Position numbers and translations under genes: made by a program
Part shown: one piece after another, positions 25,352-33,307 of the stretch
How positions within the stretch are numbered: position 1 is the first letter of the stretch
Layout: the number at the start of each line of letters is the position of its first letter
Source: Candidatus Woesearchaeota archaeon
GTDB lineage: Archaea; Nanobdellota; Nanobdellia; Woesearchaeales; UBA10216
DNA length: 51,511 nt
Direction: 5' to 3'
NCBI GenBank assembly: GCA_016180085.1
Contig: JACPBX010000011.1
Coordinates: 1 to 51,511, forward strand
The notes under the pieces: generated by a model
What the model saw: the letters and a program-made list of their open reading frames with translations, nothing else
Database searches by the model: none
What the model was told of the DNA's origin: nothing

Positions 25352-25654
25352 ATGGCCGGAAGCGAAAGGAGTGGAAGAAGAAGAGGTTCAAAGAGTGCAG
25401 CAGCTTTGTCGCTGGAAACAATCGCGGTTGCGGCAATAATACTTGTTGTCCTGATAATTGTCCTAGCAATCTTCACAGGAGGGTTTAACAAAGTCAGGTT
25501 TCAGATAGGGAAGGTCAATAATTGTGAGCCTGAAAATGAATGCGTTGAACCAGATGGAACATGCAATGCCGGTGAAAAGATATACGGCCTCGGCTGTGAG
25601 GAAAAATATCCGGGGACAAAAACCTACTGCTGCAAGAAGCAGCCGGATGTCTAG
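25352..25654 (+). CDS. Small pilin-like protein with a cysteine-rich exported domain
   Basis: A 100-residue protein. GRRRGSKSAAALSLETIAVA (RRG at 10-12, glutamate just inside the helix) precedes a hydrophobic helix to about residue 41. This is the best type-IV-pilin-like N-terminus in the operon. The exported part is a compact cysteine domain: NCEPENEC, GTCNAG, LGCEEKYPG, TYCCKK. Its six cysteines and CC ending recall the Cys-rich segment of the giant protein that ends in VCCEV. It lies 6 nt after the preceding gene and overlaps the possible upstream start of the next. Confidence 0.65.
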   Translation: MAGSERSGRRRGSKSAAALSLETIAVAAIILVVLIIVLAIFTGGFNKVRFQIGKVNNCEPENECVEPDGTCNAGEKIYGLGCEEKYPGTKTYCCKKQPDV

Positions 25655-25670
25655 TGGAAGGATTGGCGGA

Positions 25671-26291
25671 ATGGGAAGAATGCGGAAAAATAAGAGAGGT
25701 GCGGCACCCACTAGCCTGCTTATGGCCATAGGCTATGCTTTGGGTTTTATCCTGTTTGTTCTAATTCTGCAGATTGCAGGTGGTAAAGTGGGGCTGACTA
25801 TAGGAGGCACGGCTGAGGCAGCTACTGCCATTGACAGGGGCTTTGCCGACCTTACTAAGAAGGCGGAGGAGCTTGAGGACAGTAAGCCGCCGGTTGACTT
25901 TGCCCTGACCGTTGACAAGGACTTTTTCCTGGTAAGCTTCAACAAAGCTCCCGACGTAAAAAACGGCAATGCCGTAAGCCCGCCTGAATGTAACGGTGTA
26001 TCATGCCTTTGCGTTTGCATTGATGACAAGTGCGAGGACATTGACGTCCAAAAGAACAGGGGCAGGGACTGCAGGCCGATATACCAGTATAATGCAATAA
26101 TAGCTGAAGGGGATGACAGCTTTAAATGCAATGATGGCAGCGAGTGCAACAGGGGAGGTAAGCATACAAGCTATAAGTACGTTGATGAGTCAGGCAGTGT
26201 GTCGGATGGCTACTACTTTTACATTAAGGGCGAGAAAACGTTTTCTGCAAAGATTCGGAAAAGCAGCAGCAACCTTTACATAGGGCAGTAA
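25671..26291 (+). CDS. Class III-like signal membrane protein with Cys-rich exported domain
   Basis: A 206-residue protein. KNKRGAAPTS (KRG at 8-10) is followed by a hydrophobic helix (about 14-32). The exported part has many cysteines (PPECNGVSCLCVCIDDKCED, then DCRPIYQ, KCNDGSECN) and a C-terminal beta-rich stretch (DGYYFYIKGEKTFSAKI). The frame is open far upstream inside the previous gene. ATG 25671 is chosen because GGAAGG lies upstream and it keeps a short basic leader. ATG 25647 or 25680 are alternatives. No named family is recognised. Confidence 0.6.
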   Translation: MGRMRKNKRGAAPTSLLMAIGYALGFILFVLILQIAGGKVGLTIGGTAEAATAIDRGFADLTKKAEELEDSKPPVDFALTVDKDFFLVSFNKAPDVKNGNAVSPPECNGVSCLCVCIDDKCEDIDVQKNRGRDCRPIYQYNAIIAEGDDSFKCNDGSECNRGGKHTSYKYVDESGSVSDGYYFYIKGEKTFSAKIRKSSSNLYIGQ

Positions 26292-26316
26292 ACCCTGCCA
26301 TACTTTACCGCAACTA

Positions 26317-26324
26317 ATTTAAAT
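26317..26324 (+). promoter_or_regulatory. Second internal promoter of the surface operon
   Basis: ATTTAAAT is centred 28 nt before ATG 26349. This suggests that the last four genes can also be transcribed on their own, as a leaderless mRNA. Confidence 0.5.
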
Positions 26325-26348
26325 GCCTGTGCAGATTATCCGTTGTTG

Positions 26349-26825
26349 ATGCGGAAGCTTGTGCTGGGAAAAAGAGGGGCTGAAGCGACAACAGTCGAGG
26401 TGTGGTTTGTCGTTATCGGGCTGATACTTGCCGCGCTGGTAACCACCGGCCTTTTGAAAAAGACAGTTGACGACATCAAAGGAAAAACCCTGGAGAAGAA
26501 CTACATTGCCAGGGACATTGCCCTTGCGCTGGACGCTGTTTACGCCGCCCCCGGCGATGTGGAGTACACCTATTCCCTCAAGAAATATAAATTTGTCGTT
26601 GAGATAAAAGACTCCAAGGTTTTTGTCAAGGACTCTCTGGGAGAGAAAGACGCTACCGCCGGCATTTACGATTATTTCGGGGACCCTGACAGTAAGCTGA
26701 GCGTGAGGATAACGCCTCTGCCCGACGACCCTAGGCCAATGCTGGTTACGTTAGGCAACAGGAATGATGTTTTGCTTGTAAAAGCCGAGAATGCGTTTTT
26801 GGAAGAAGATGTGGCATTTACCTGA
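26349..26825 (+). CDS. Class III-like signal membrane protein of the surface operon
   Basis: A 158-residue protein. LGKRGAEATTVEVWFVVIG (KRG at 8-10, with glutamates at the helix start) precedes a hydrophobic helix to about residue 36. The exported domain is beta-rich (YSLKKYKFVVEIKDSKVFV). A TTG two codons upstream (26343) is possible, but ATG 26349 fits the TATA position. The pilin-like N-terminus and compact exported domain resemble minor pilins. The following gene starts inside its 3' end. Confidence 0.6.
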   Translation: MRKLVLGKRGAEATTVEVWFVVIGLILAALVTTGLLKKTVDDIKGKTLEKNYIARDIALALDAVYAAPGDVEYTYSLKKYKFVVEIKDSKVFVKDSLGEKDATAGIYDYFGDPDSKLSVRITPLPDDPRPMLVTLGNRNDVLLVKAENAFLEEDVAFT

Positions 26826-27387
26826 CAGTCTGGTTTATTTGGCTCTGCTGGCAAGGAGCAAGAGAGGCCTCGCCATATCAGACAAGATGCTGCTGTGGAT
26901 TCCAAGGTTTATTTTTACAGTGATAGTTGTCGGGCTGACTTTTTACATCATACTTTCGTTTATAATCACTAAAACAAACGTTTCCGAGGCAGAGTCAAAC
27001 ATACTTACGGACGTTGCTTACTATTCCGGTGATGGCTTCTCTTTTGTTGATAAGGATACGAACAGGGTTTATGCCGGTGTTATAGACGGGTCAAAGTTCA
27101 GCGACGCCCAGCTTGGAGCGCTGCTTAGCAATGACAAGCCGTTGCTTGTTGGCAGGTTTGTAAGGCGGCAGACTATTATTGATTACCTTTTGCATCCCCA
27201 AACAGATGCGGTAGCTTACACCGATAAAGCAAGGTATGGGCAGTGGCAGCCCATAGCGCAGCTGAAAGGGGAAGGCGAGGGAGGCAAGACGCCTTATTCA
27301 GAGGTCAGGTATGTTGCCGTGCGCAATCCGGCAACAGGCAATTCAAAAGGAGCGGTGGTCGAAACCGTTTTCATAGCTTCGAACTGA
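26809..27387 (+). CDS. Class III-like signal membrane protein of the surface operon
   Basis: A 192-residue protein. A first short hydrophobic stretch precedes ARSKRGLAISDKMLLW (KRG at 18-20) and then a long hydrophobic helix (about 28-55). The exported domain contains LTDVAYYSGDGFSFVD and GRFVRRQTIIDYLL. An earlier ATG (26791) exists. ATG 26809 has GGAAGAAG just upstream and overlaps the previous gene by 17 nt. No family is recognised. The position suggests a structural partner of the neighbouring pilin-like proteins. Confidence 0.55.
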   Translation: MWHLPDSLVYLALLARSKRGLAISDKMLLWIPRFIFTVIVVGLTFYIILSFIITKTNVSEAESNILTDVAYYSGDGFSFVDKDTNRVYAGVIDGSKFSDAQLGALLSNDKPLLVGRFVRRQTIIDYLLHPQTDAVAYTDKARYGQWQPIAQLKGEGEGGKTPYSEVRYVAVRNPATGNSKGAVVETVFIASN

Positions 27388-27397
27388 GGATGGAAAG

Positions 27398-28192
27398 ATG
27401 GTAATGTTCAGGGCAATGCTAAAAAGCAGGAAAGGGCTGGACTTTTGGGACATTTTCTTTTACCTGTTCTATTTTCTGGTAGCTTTCATAATAATATTTC
27501 TGCTTAACATTGCAGGATGCGTGATTAAGGATAAGGAAGCCAGGGCTGGAATCGGCGCTGACGTCAGCCTCGCGGCAGTCATAAGGGCTGACGCGCAGCT
27601 TGACAGCTATTTGAGGACACAGATGCCTGGCAAAGAAGAGCTGCTTGAAAAGATGGGCTGGGTGGAGAAGAATAAAAACGCGAAATACATCAAGGGCCTT
27701 GTCAAAGAGATTGACTTCAACTTTGGAAAGGTCGAGGATTTTCTCAACAAGCATCCTGAGGTTTACTCTGACAGGGACTACTCAGGCTTCATAAGCGGCC
27801 TGCACCCCTTTTACGTCTCCGGAAGCAAAAAGGACAAGGAAGATTCTGAAAGGGTTTTCAAGGCCGTAACTGCGGTTATGTTCATCAGGGCTGTGATTGA
27901 TTACCCGAAAAAGGGCGATTACATGTTCTATCTTTTGCCTTTGGGCGTTGATTTTGGCCCTTCTGACCTGAAACCGAGCAGTAAGGAAGACATGTGCAAA
28001 TCATCCTACGAATTGTGCGCGCAATACCTCCCTCCGGAAGTTGTTCCCAGCCTGAAAGACCCTTTAATCTATGTCTCGCCAGTAAGGTTTTCAAGCCAGG
28101 CCATCCAGATTATTCCTCTGGCAGACGCAACACTGGCAAAGGTTGAGTTCAGGTATTATCCGGAGTTTAAATCGAGGCTGCCGCAGCCGTGA
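27398..28192 (+). CDS. Class III-like signal membrane protein of the surface operon
   Basis: A 264-residue protein. KSRKGLDFWDIFFYLFY (RKG at 11-13) leads into a strongly hydrophobic helix (about 18-40) ending at a cysteine (NIAGCVIKD). The exported domain is mixed helical and beta, with LRTQMPGKEELLEKMGW, then YMFYLLPLGVDFGPSDL and two cysteines (MCKSSYELC). A GAGGATGGAAAG purine run precedes the ATG. It lies 10 nt after the previous gene. No named family. Confidence 0.6.
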   Translation: MVMFRAMLKSRKGLDFWDIFFYLFYFLVAFIIIFLLNIAGCVIKDKEARAGIGADVSLAAVIRADAQLDSYLRTQMPGKEELLEKMGWVEKNKNAKYIKGLVKEIDFNFGKVEDFLNKHPEVYSDRDYSGFISGLHPFYVSGSKKDKEDSERVFKAVTAVMFIRAVIDYPKKGDYMFYLLPLGVDFGPSDLKPSSKEDMCKSSYELCAQYLPPEVVPSLKDPLIYVSPVRFSSQAIQIIPLADATLAKVEFRYYPEFKSRLPQP

Positions 28193-28201
28193 GGTAAGGT
28201 T

Positions 28202-29368
28202 ATGACCACGCCAACAAAGCCGATGAAGCTGTTATCAGGAAACAAGCGGGGGATGGATTATTACGTTTTTATAGTCTCGCTTGTTGGCGTGCTTATGCTC
28301 AGCTTCATAACATTCAGCCTTTTCACCAAGCAATACAGCCTTAGCTCAGGGCTTTCTACCGGCACAGAGCAGTTCAGGGTGCTGAAAACATACGCCGCAG
28401 CCGAAAAAGCCCTGCTCTTCGCTGACGATGCTGCAAGGCTGGCTTTGGAGCAGGCTGCTTACAAGTACGGGAAAAGCGGGTTTTACTATTCGGGTGCCCC
28501 ATGCGGCAGCAATGGCGGCTACAACTATTGGGCAAAGGATGAAATTCTCCAGAAGAATGACTGCGTGCCTCAGCCAGCGAATCCTTCCGGGTGCTATCCT
28601 GACGAGCCCATGATGAAGTGGACTCTTTCAACTTTTTTCTACTACGATTTCTACAAATTCGTTTCAAAATTCAATAGCATCAGCGAGGTTAAGATTCCTT
28701 TTAATTACGAACCGTTCGGCGTAGCGACAGGCAGCACACAGATTATTGGCATATCGAAAGACCCAATAACAATAAGCATTCCTAACGTTAAGTACGAAGT
28801 CAAGCCGGGCTTCAGGGAAAGCATAAACCGGGATCTAATTGGCGATGGCAGTTCTGTTGTTGCGGTTGCCAAGCAGCTTGCCGGTAAAAGCGAGAAGGAG
28901 GCAAAGAAAATAGTTTCTTCAGCTGATAGCAGTGATGCAGGCAGCCTTGATTGGAATGAAAAGTTTGCCTACAGCAAGGCAAAAAATTCCTGCCTTTACG
29001 CCATTGGCTCATGCACATGCTGCGAAACCATTGAAACGTGCGAGGAGTATGAGTTTGACGAAGAAGGCAACCCTGTCCTGGATGATGATGGAAAAATTAT
29101 TTGCAAGAAAAAAGGCACTTCAGAGGTTCCTGTAGGTGATGGCACAGAATACAGGACAATACCTTACGACAGCTTTGACATCCCGATGAGCGTCAGGGTC
29201 AACGACCCTGCTTCAGGCACAAGCCATAAGCAGTATTTAGTTTATGATGAGGCAGCAAAAAAGGAGGTGCTGAAAGAGCTCGAGTACAACTTCGCAGTAA
29301 ACTGGATAGAGGACCACCCCGAAGACTCAACAACCTCCTGCTCCTGCGGCACAGGACATCCATGCTGA
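28202..29368 (+). CDS. Class III-like signal membrane protein with C-terminal Cys clusters, last gene of the surface operon
   Basis: A 388-residue protein. SGNKRGMDYYVFIVSLVGV (KRG at 15-17) leads into a hydrophobic helix. The exported domain includes APCGSNGGYNYW, DCVPQPANPSGCYPDEP, a cluster SCTCCETIETCEEYEFDEEG and a terminal CSCGTGHPC. The two C-terminal clusters could bind metal or form disulfides. A helical segment (QLAGKSEKEAKKIVSSADSS) lies in the middle. It starts 9 nt after the previous gene, and no further gene follows before the RPA promoter. No family is recognised. Confidence 0.6.
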   Translation: MTTPTKPMKLLSGNKRGMDYYVFIVSLVGVLMLSFITFSLFTKQYSLSSGLSTGTEQFRVLKTYAAAEKALLFADDAARLALEQAAYKYGKSGFYYSGAPCGSNGGYNYWAKDEILQKNDCVPQPANPSGCYPDEPMMKWTLSTFFYYDFYKFVSKFNSISEVKIPFNYEPFGVATGSTQIIGISKDPITISIPNVKYEVKPGFRESINRDLIGDGSSVVAVAKQLAGKSEKEAKKIVSSADSSDAGSLDWNEKFAYSKAKNSCLYAIGSCTCCETIETCEEYEFDEEGNPVLDDDGKIICKKKGTSEVPVGDGTEYRTIPYDSFDIPMSVRVNDPASGTSHKQYLVYDEAAKKEVLKELEYNFAVNWIEDHPEDSTTSCSCGTGHPC

Positions 29369-29389
29369 ACTGAAAAGCCAACAGGGTGC

Positions 29390-29446
29390 AGTCAACTCTT
29401 GTCAGGAAAGTTGACTTTATCAGTCAACAACAAACTATTTATATTA
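29390..29446 (+). promoter_or_regulatory. RPA promoter with three AGTCAAC repeats
   Basis: AGTCAAC (29390-29396), its inverse GTTGACT (29410-29416) and AGTCAAC again (29422-29428) precede the TATA-like TATTTATATTA (29436-29446). The last two form an inverted repeat with a 5-nt loop. The block sits just upstream of the TATA box, where an activator or repressor would bind. A hairpin terminator for the preceding operon is the alternative. Confidence 0.5.
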
Positions 29447-29474
29447 GCCGCTGTCGTAAGCCGTTCTGGTAAAA

Positions 29475-30554
29475 ATGATTCGCTTGTCCTACGATGAGAT
29501 TATTGCCAAGATTAAGGAGAAAAGCAGCCTGAGCGAGAGCGAGCTTTCCGGGAAAATCAGCGGCAAGATGTCTCAGCTCGCAGGTCTCGTAAGTAAGGAA
29601 GGGGCTGCTCATATTGTTGCTTCGGAGCTTGGGATAAAGCTCGTTGACCAGCTTTCCGGCAGGTTACAGATAAAAAATATCCTGAATGGAATGAGGGATG
29701 TTGAGACTGTTGGCAAGGTTATGCAGGTTTTTGACGAGCGCCAGTTCAGCAGCAACGGGAGGGAGGGGAAAGTGGCAAGTTTGCAGCTGGCTGACGAAAC
29801 CAGCTCTATAAGGGCTGTCCTGTGGAATGAGCAGGCTGCTAACGTGAAAGGCATCAACGTTGGCGATGTCGTTAAGGTCAAGAGCGCTTATGTCCGCGAA
29901 CGCAACGGATTAAAGGAGCTTCACCTTAACGACAGGAGCGTGGTAATAGTGAACCCTCCGGGCGAAACGGTGGATGTTGCTGTTCCTGCAGCGGCTGCAA
30001 CTGTAACTTCACAGCGCCAGCAGAAAGCCATTAGGAAAAAGCTGTCTGAGCTGAACGAAAGCGACGCGATGGCCGAGGTCCTTGGCACGATTGTCCAGGC
30101 GTTTGACATAAAGTTCTTCGAGGTCTGCCCTGAATGCGGCAAGAGGGCGAGGCAGTCGCAGCCTGACAGCAGCTTTGTCTGCAATGACCACGGCGCAACA
30201 GCAAAGCCTTCATACTCATACGTGCTGAACACTGTGATTGATGATGGCACTGAAACAATGAGGCTTGTCCTCTTCAGGAGGATGGTTGAAAGGCTGCTGA
30301 ACAAGACGGAACAGGAAGTGCTGGCTTACCGCTCGCAGCCTGACTCTTTCCAGCAGGTTAAGAACGACATCTTGGGGAACTTTGTGAAGGCTGTGGTGAG
30401 GGTTAACAAGAACGAGCTTTTTGACAGGCTTGAGTTAGTTGCCCAGGAGATTCATGAGGCAAACCCTGATGATGAGATAACAAGGCTTAATGGCGAGCTT
30501 GCCGCTTTGCAGAAGCCCCAGCCTGCCCGGACTGAAGAAATGAACATGCAATGA
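29475..30554 (+). CDS. Replication protein A (single-stranded DNA-binding protein) with zinc finger
   Basis: An archaeal RPA of 359 residues that coats single-stranded DNA in replication, repair and recombination. It has an N-terminal helical region (1-65), an OB fold (about 72-158; VETVGKVMQVFDERQF, then RAVLWNEQA), and a linker. A second OB fold (about 198-330) contains a zinc site CPEC...CNDH (C218, C221, C236, H239). The C-terminal tail is acidic to neutral. Co-location with RadA 1 kb downstream fits a recombination group. ATG 29475 lies about 34 nt from the TATA box, so a short leader is likely. Confidence 0.92.
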   Translation: MIRLSYDEIIAKIKEKSSLSESELSGKISGKMSQLAGLVSKEGAAHIVASELGIKLVDQLSGRLQIKNILNGMRDVETVGKVMQVFDERQFSSNGREGKVASLQLADETSSIRAVLWNEQAANVKGINVGDVVKVKSAYVRERNGLKELHLNDRSVVIVNPPGETVDVAVPAAAATVTSQRQQKAIRKKLSELNESDAMAEVLGTIVQAFDIKFFEVCPECGKRARQSQPDSSFVCNDHGATAKPSYSYVLNTVIDDGTETMRLVLFRRMVERLLNKTEQEVLAYRSQPDSFQQVKNDILGNFVKAVVRVNKNELFDRLELVAQEIHEANPDDEITRLNGELAALQKPQPARTEEMNMQ

Positions 30555-30560
30555 TGCTCA

Positions 30561-31028
30561 ATGATGTTTCTGACTCACCTCGCCGGTGGAATATTTGCGG
30601 CAGTTTATTTCGGCAACTTTTTGGGGATTAGCTACAGCAGCAATGAAAAGATTATCACAATTGTAGTGGCTGCTGTTTTTGCCCTGCTTCCGGACATCGA
30701 TATGGTAAAATCGAAATTGGGAAGGAAGCTGCAGCCGTTTTCTAACGTTCTTGCAGTGTTGTTCAGGCACCGCGGCTTCCTTCACAGCTTTATTTTTGCA
30801 GCACTTGTTTATTTTGCAATGCTGTATCTTTTTTCAACAGTTATTGCTGCAGCAGCAGTTTTAGGGTATTCCTCGCACTTGCTGCTTGACATGGCTACAA
30901 AGGAGGGTATAATGCCGCTTTCGCCGCTGTCAAAGATGAAAATAAGGGGCTTTGTAAGGACGGGCGGGATTCTGGAGAAGGCAGCCACTGCCGCGCTATT
31001 TGTTCTTATAATTCTCAAACTGGTTTGA
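30561..31028 (+). CDS. YdjM-like membrane-bound metal-dependent hydrolase
   Basis: A 155-residue membrane protein of the YdjM/DUF457 type. Conserved polar motifs sit between hydrophobic helices: FLTHLAGG, LLPDIDMVKS, FRHRGFLHS and SSHLLLDMATKEG. Histidines and aspartates are placed to bind metal at the membrane face. The family's role is poorly defined; bacterial members belong to the LexA regulon. It starts 6 nt after RPA and is likely co-transcribed, which gives it a DNA-repair neighbourhood here. Confidence 0.85.
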   Translation: MMFLTHLAGGIFAAVYFGNFLGISYSSNEKIITIVVAAVFALLPDIDMVKSKLGRKLQPFSNVLAVLFRHRGFLHSFIFAALVYFAMLYLFSTVIAAAAVLGYSSHLLLDMATKEGIMPLSPLSKMKIRGFVRTGGILEKAATAALFVLIILKLV

Positions 31029-31085
31029 AAAGTTTCCGGAAAACAGCATATGATCCACTGGACACTGGACAACTGCCCGGCTAGG

Positions 31086-31095
31086 GTATATAAAG
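31086..31095 (+). promoter_or_regulatory. TATA box of the small ssDNA-binding-like gene
   Basis: GTATATAAAG predicts a start near 31117 and a leader of about 40 nt. The leader carries a GGATAAGGTGA ribosome-binding region before ATG 31159. An ATG at 31154 opens only a two-codon frame (ATGAGATGA). Confidence 0.5.
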
Positions 31096-31158
31096 GGGAA
31101 CTTTTCTAATAGTGTACGCGCTTACGGGAGGCGACAAGAAAGGATAAGGTGAAATGAG

Positions 31159-31506
31159 ATGAATGAATTGGAAAGTGTGTATGGAAGGGATTATGGAAGC
31201 AAGGGCGTAGCAGCTGCTGGTGCTACCAGTGCGGTGGAAACTGGAGCAGAAACAAGGGCAAATGCTGCAATCCAGAACTTGCCTGACAAGAAGTTCAAGG
31301 CCGGAGGCATAACGGCAACTGTCTGGAAGGGAATTTCCCCGAAAGGCACGGCTTACTTTAATGTTCAGCTTGGCAGGAGCTACAAGGACAACAACTGGAA
31401 GAATACCAGCTCGCTGAGGGAGAATGACGTGCCAAAGGCGATGGTTCTGCTGCAGAAGGCGTATGAGTACGTTATACTGCAAACTACAAACGCTGTGCTT
31501 AATTAG
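31159..31506 (+). CDS. Small conserved protein, possible ssDNA-binding (PC4-like) protein
   Basis: A 115-residue protein: a disordered A/G/T-rich N-terminus (1-45), then a compact domain [51 protein letters not shown]. The strand pattern (basic strand, aromatic strand with RSYKD, final helix) recalls PC4/YdbC-type single-stranded nucleic-acid-binding folds. That assignment is from pattern and context only (RPA upstream, RadA downstream). Without it, the protein is a conserved hypothetical. The ribosome-binding site GGTGA is 8 nt upstream. Confidence 0.6.
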   Translation: MNELESVYGRDYGSKGVAAAGATSAVETGAETRANAAIQNLPDKKFKAGGITATVWKGISPKGTAYFNVQLGRSYKDNNWKNTSSLRENDVPKAMVLLQKAYEYVILQTTNAVLN

Positions 31507-31538
31507 GCAACAGCGGCTTATGCTATTATGCAACCGAT

Positions 31539-32609
31539 ATGCAAAAAAATTTAAACAATGAGGTGATTGCGGTGAGGAGGAAACAGGAGCAGGAATCGGT
31601 TTTGGTTGGGGAAGAGAGCATAGTTGAGGGGGAAGATGCTGTGAAGTCTGCTGAGAAGCCTGTAGATGGCACTGAGAGGGGCTCTGAGCTTGAGCAGCTG
31701 CCTGGTGTTGGCGCAGCCACGGCTGAGAAGCTTGCCTTGGGTGGTTATGATACCTTGCTTGGCGTAGCGGTAGCTACCCCTGGCGAGCTTGTTGAGCTGA
31801 CTGGCGTTACCGAGCTTGCTGCCAGGAAGATGATTCAATTCGCTCGAGACAAATTAGAGATGGGATTTGTGTCTGCTGAGGATGTTTTGGTGAAAAGGCA
31901 GGGGATTGGCAAGATAAATTCAGGCAGTACTGCTCTTGACAACCTGCTTGGTGGGGGTTTTGAGACAGGAGCAATTACGGAAGCATATGGCGCGTATGGC
32001 GCCGGAAAAAGCCAGCTTGCCCATAGCCTTGCTGTTAACTGCCTAAGACAATTCCCGGATTCCTATGTTGTCTTCATCGACACAGAATCTACCTTCAGGC
32101 CCGAAAGGATAATTGACATTGCGAAAGCGCAGGGCCTTGAGCCTGAAAAAGTTCTTAAGCAGATTAAAGTGGCCCGTGCCTTTAATTCAGACCACCAGAT
32201 GCTGCTGGCTGAGAAGATTGATGACCTAATAAAGAAGCAGGGGCTTAATGTCAAGCTGGTTGTTGTTGATTCGCTCACGGCACATTTCAGGGCAGAGTTC
32301 ATCGGCCGGGGAACGCTGGCTGACAGGCAGCAAAAGATTAACAAGCACATGCACACGCTGATGCGGCTGGCTGAGCTTAACAACCTGTGCGTTTACGTTA
32401 CTAACCAGGTCATGGCGAAGCCTGACATGTTCTTTGGCGATCCCACTGAGGCAATTGGGGGGCACATCGTCGCACACGCCTCCACATACCGCCTGTATCT
32501 AAGGAGGGGCAAGAAGGGAACCAGGGTTGCGAAGATGATTGACAGCCCAAGCCTGCCGGAAGGAGAGGCAACCTTCGTGCTTGATACAGCCGGTGTCAGG
32601 GACGTGTGA
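31539..32609 (+). CDS. radA: RadA recombinase
   Basis: The archaeal RecA/Rad51 homolog that forms filaments on ssDNA for homologous pairing. The acidic N-terminal extension (1-48) is followed by a helix-hairpin-helix domain ([15 protein letters not shown]). Next come Walker [10 protein letters not shown] (151-159), Walker B region [11 protein letters not shown], and the C-terminal [20 protein letters not shown] with the ATP-cap and L2 loops. Its 356 residues are slightly longer than usual because of the N-terminus. The exact start is uncertain: ATG 31539 is used, and in-frame GTG codons at 31563 and 31572 exist. Confidence 0.96.
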   Translation: MQKNLNNEVIAVRRKQEQESVLVGEESIVEGEDAVKSAEKPVDGTERGSELEQLPGVGAATAEKLALGGYDTLLGVAVATPGELVELTGVTELAARKMIQFARDKLEMGFVSAEDVLVKRQGIGKINSGSTALDNLLGGGFETGAITEAYGAYGAGKSQLAHSLAVNCLRQFPDSYVVFIDTESTFRPERIIDIAKAQGLEPEKVLKQIKVARAFNSDHQMLLAEKIDDLIKKQGLNVKLVVVDSLTAHFRAEFIGRGTLADRQQKINKHMHTLMRLAELNNLCVYVTNQVMAKPDMFFGDPTEAIGGHIVAHASTYRLYLRRGKKGTRVAKMIDSPSLPEGEATFVLDTAGVRDV

Positions 32610-32625
32610 TGTAGCCGTGCCATCG

Positions 32626-32673
32626 TGTGGGTAGAAAACTTTAAATACCCACAAATTTACTATTTTACCCACA
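32626..32673 (+). promoter_or_regulatory. Promoter and three-site operator of the second toxin-antitoxin pair
   Basis: TGTGGGTA (32626-32633), TACCCACA (32646-32653) and TACCCACA (32666-32673) are spaced exactly 20 bp start to start. The first is inverted relative to the other two. The TATA box TTTAAATA (32640-32647) lies between them, and the last half-site touches the start codon. A repressor bound here would cover both the TATA box and the transcription start. Confidence 0.65.
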
Positions 32674-32948
32674 TGAAGACCGCATATACCGATGGGAGAG
32701 GACGGATTACACTGGGCTTGAAGATGGTAAATAAACACGGCAATAAATTTGCTGTTGTCAGCCACGGGAAGGAAATTATCCTGGTGCCTATAGCCAAGGA
32801 CCCGCTTGCTGAGCTCAGGAACATTTGGAAAGGCAGCGGAATAGACAAGTATACGATTAAAGAGCTTCGGGAAATGGCGCTTAAAGAAGCTGAAAAAGAG
32901 GCAATGGGAAATGTTCGCAGACACAGACTTTCTTCTCGCCCTGATTAA
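32673..32948 (+). CDS. AbrB/SpoVT-type antitoxin
   Basis: A 91-residue protein. The N-terminal swapped-hairpin DNA-binding domain is KTAYTDGRGRITLGLKMV then KFAVVSHGKEIILVPI. A charged helical C-terminus (KELREMALKEAEKEAMGN) is expected to wrap the toxin. ATG 32673 lies 29 nt after the TATA centre, so the mRNA is leaderless. The frame is open upstream to 32625, but that would remove the operator. The 3' end overlaps the toxin start by 38 nt. Confidence 0.8.
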   Translation: MKTAYTDGRGRITLGLKMVNKHGNKFAVVSHGKEIILVPIAKDPLAELRNIWKGSGIDKYTIKELREMALKEAEKEAMGNVRRHRLSSRPD

Positions 32949-33288
32949 GAAATCAGATTGGCTAAAGCAAAATGCTCTTATAGTCTCGGAAAAGCATAAA
33001 GGCCACATACGCGCTTCTATGTCTGTCCTGATTGAACTGGCATTGCTTTGCGTTAGGATGAAAAGGCCGCTTCTATCTACATTCGCCAACATTCTTGAAT
33101 TTGCAGAGGTAGATGAAGCTACATACTCTATCTGCCTAACTGCAGGTGCATACGTGGATAAAAACAATGTTAACGTTTTTGATGCTTTCCATGCCGCTTA
33201 CTGCGGCAACGACATTATCATAAGCTCTGACGCGGCATACGACAAGTTAGGTTTGGAGAGAATAAAATTGGAGAAAGTGCCGAGTTAA
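32911..33288 (+). CDS. PIN-domain ribonuclease toxin (VapC-like)
   Basis: A 125-residue PIN domain, predicted RNase toxin. FADTDFLLALIKKSDW holds the first acidic residues, SVLIELALLC the conserved glutamate, and NVFDAFHAAYCGNDIIISSD the third and fourth aspartates. It is complete and looks active. It overlaps the AbrB-type antitoxin, so translation is coupled. It is not a close copy of the VapC-like protein at 13508-13894. Confidence 0.88.
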   Translation: MFADTDFLLALIKKSDWLKQNALIVSEKHKGHIRASMSVLIELALLCVRMKRPLLSTFANILEFAEVDEATYSICLTAGAYVDKNNVNVFDAFHAAYCGNDIIISSDAAYDKLGLERIKLEKVPS

Positions 33289-33307
33289 ACGAACCTTTTG
33301 TAGAAAC

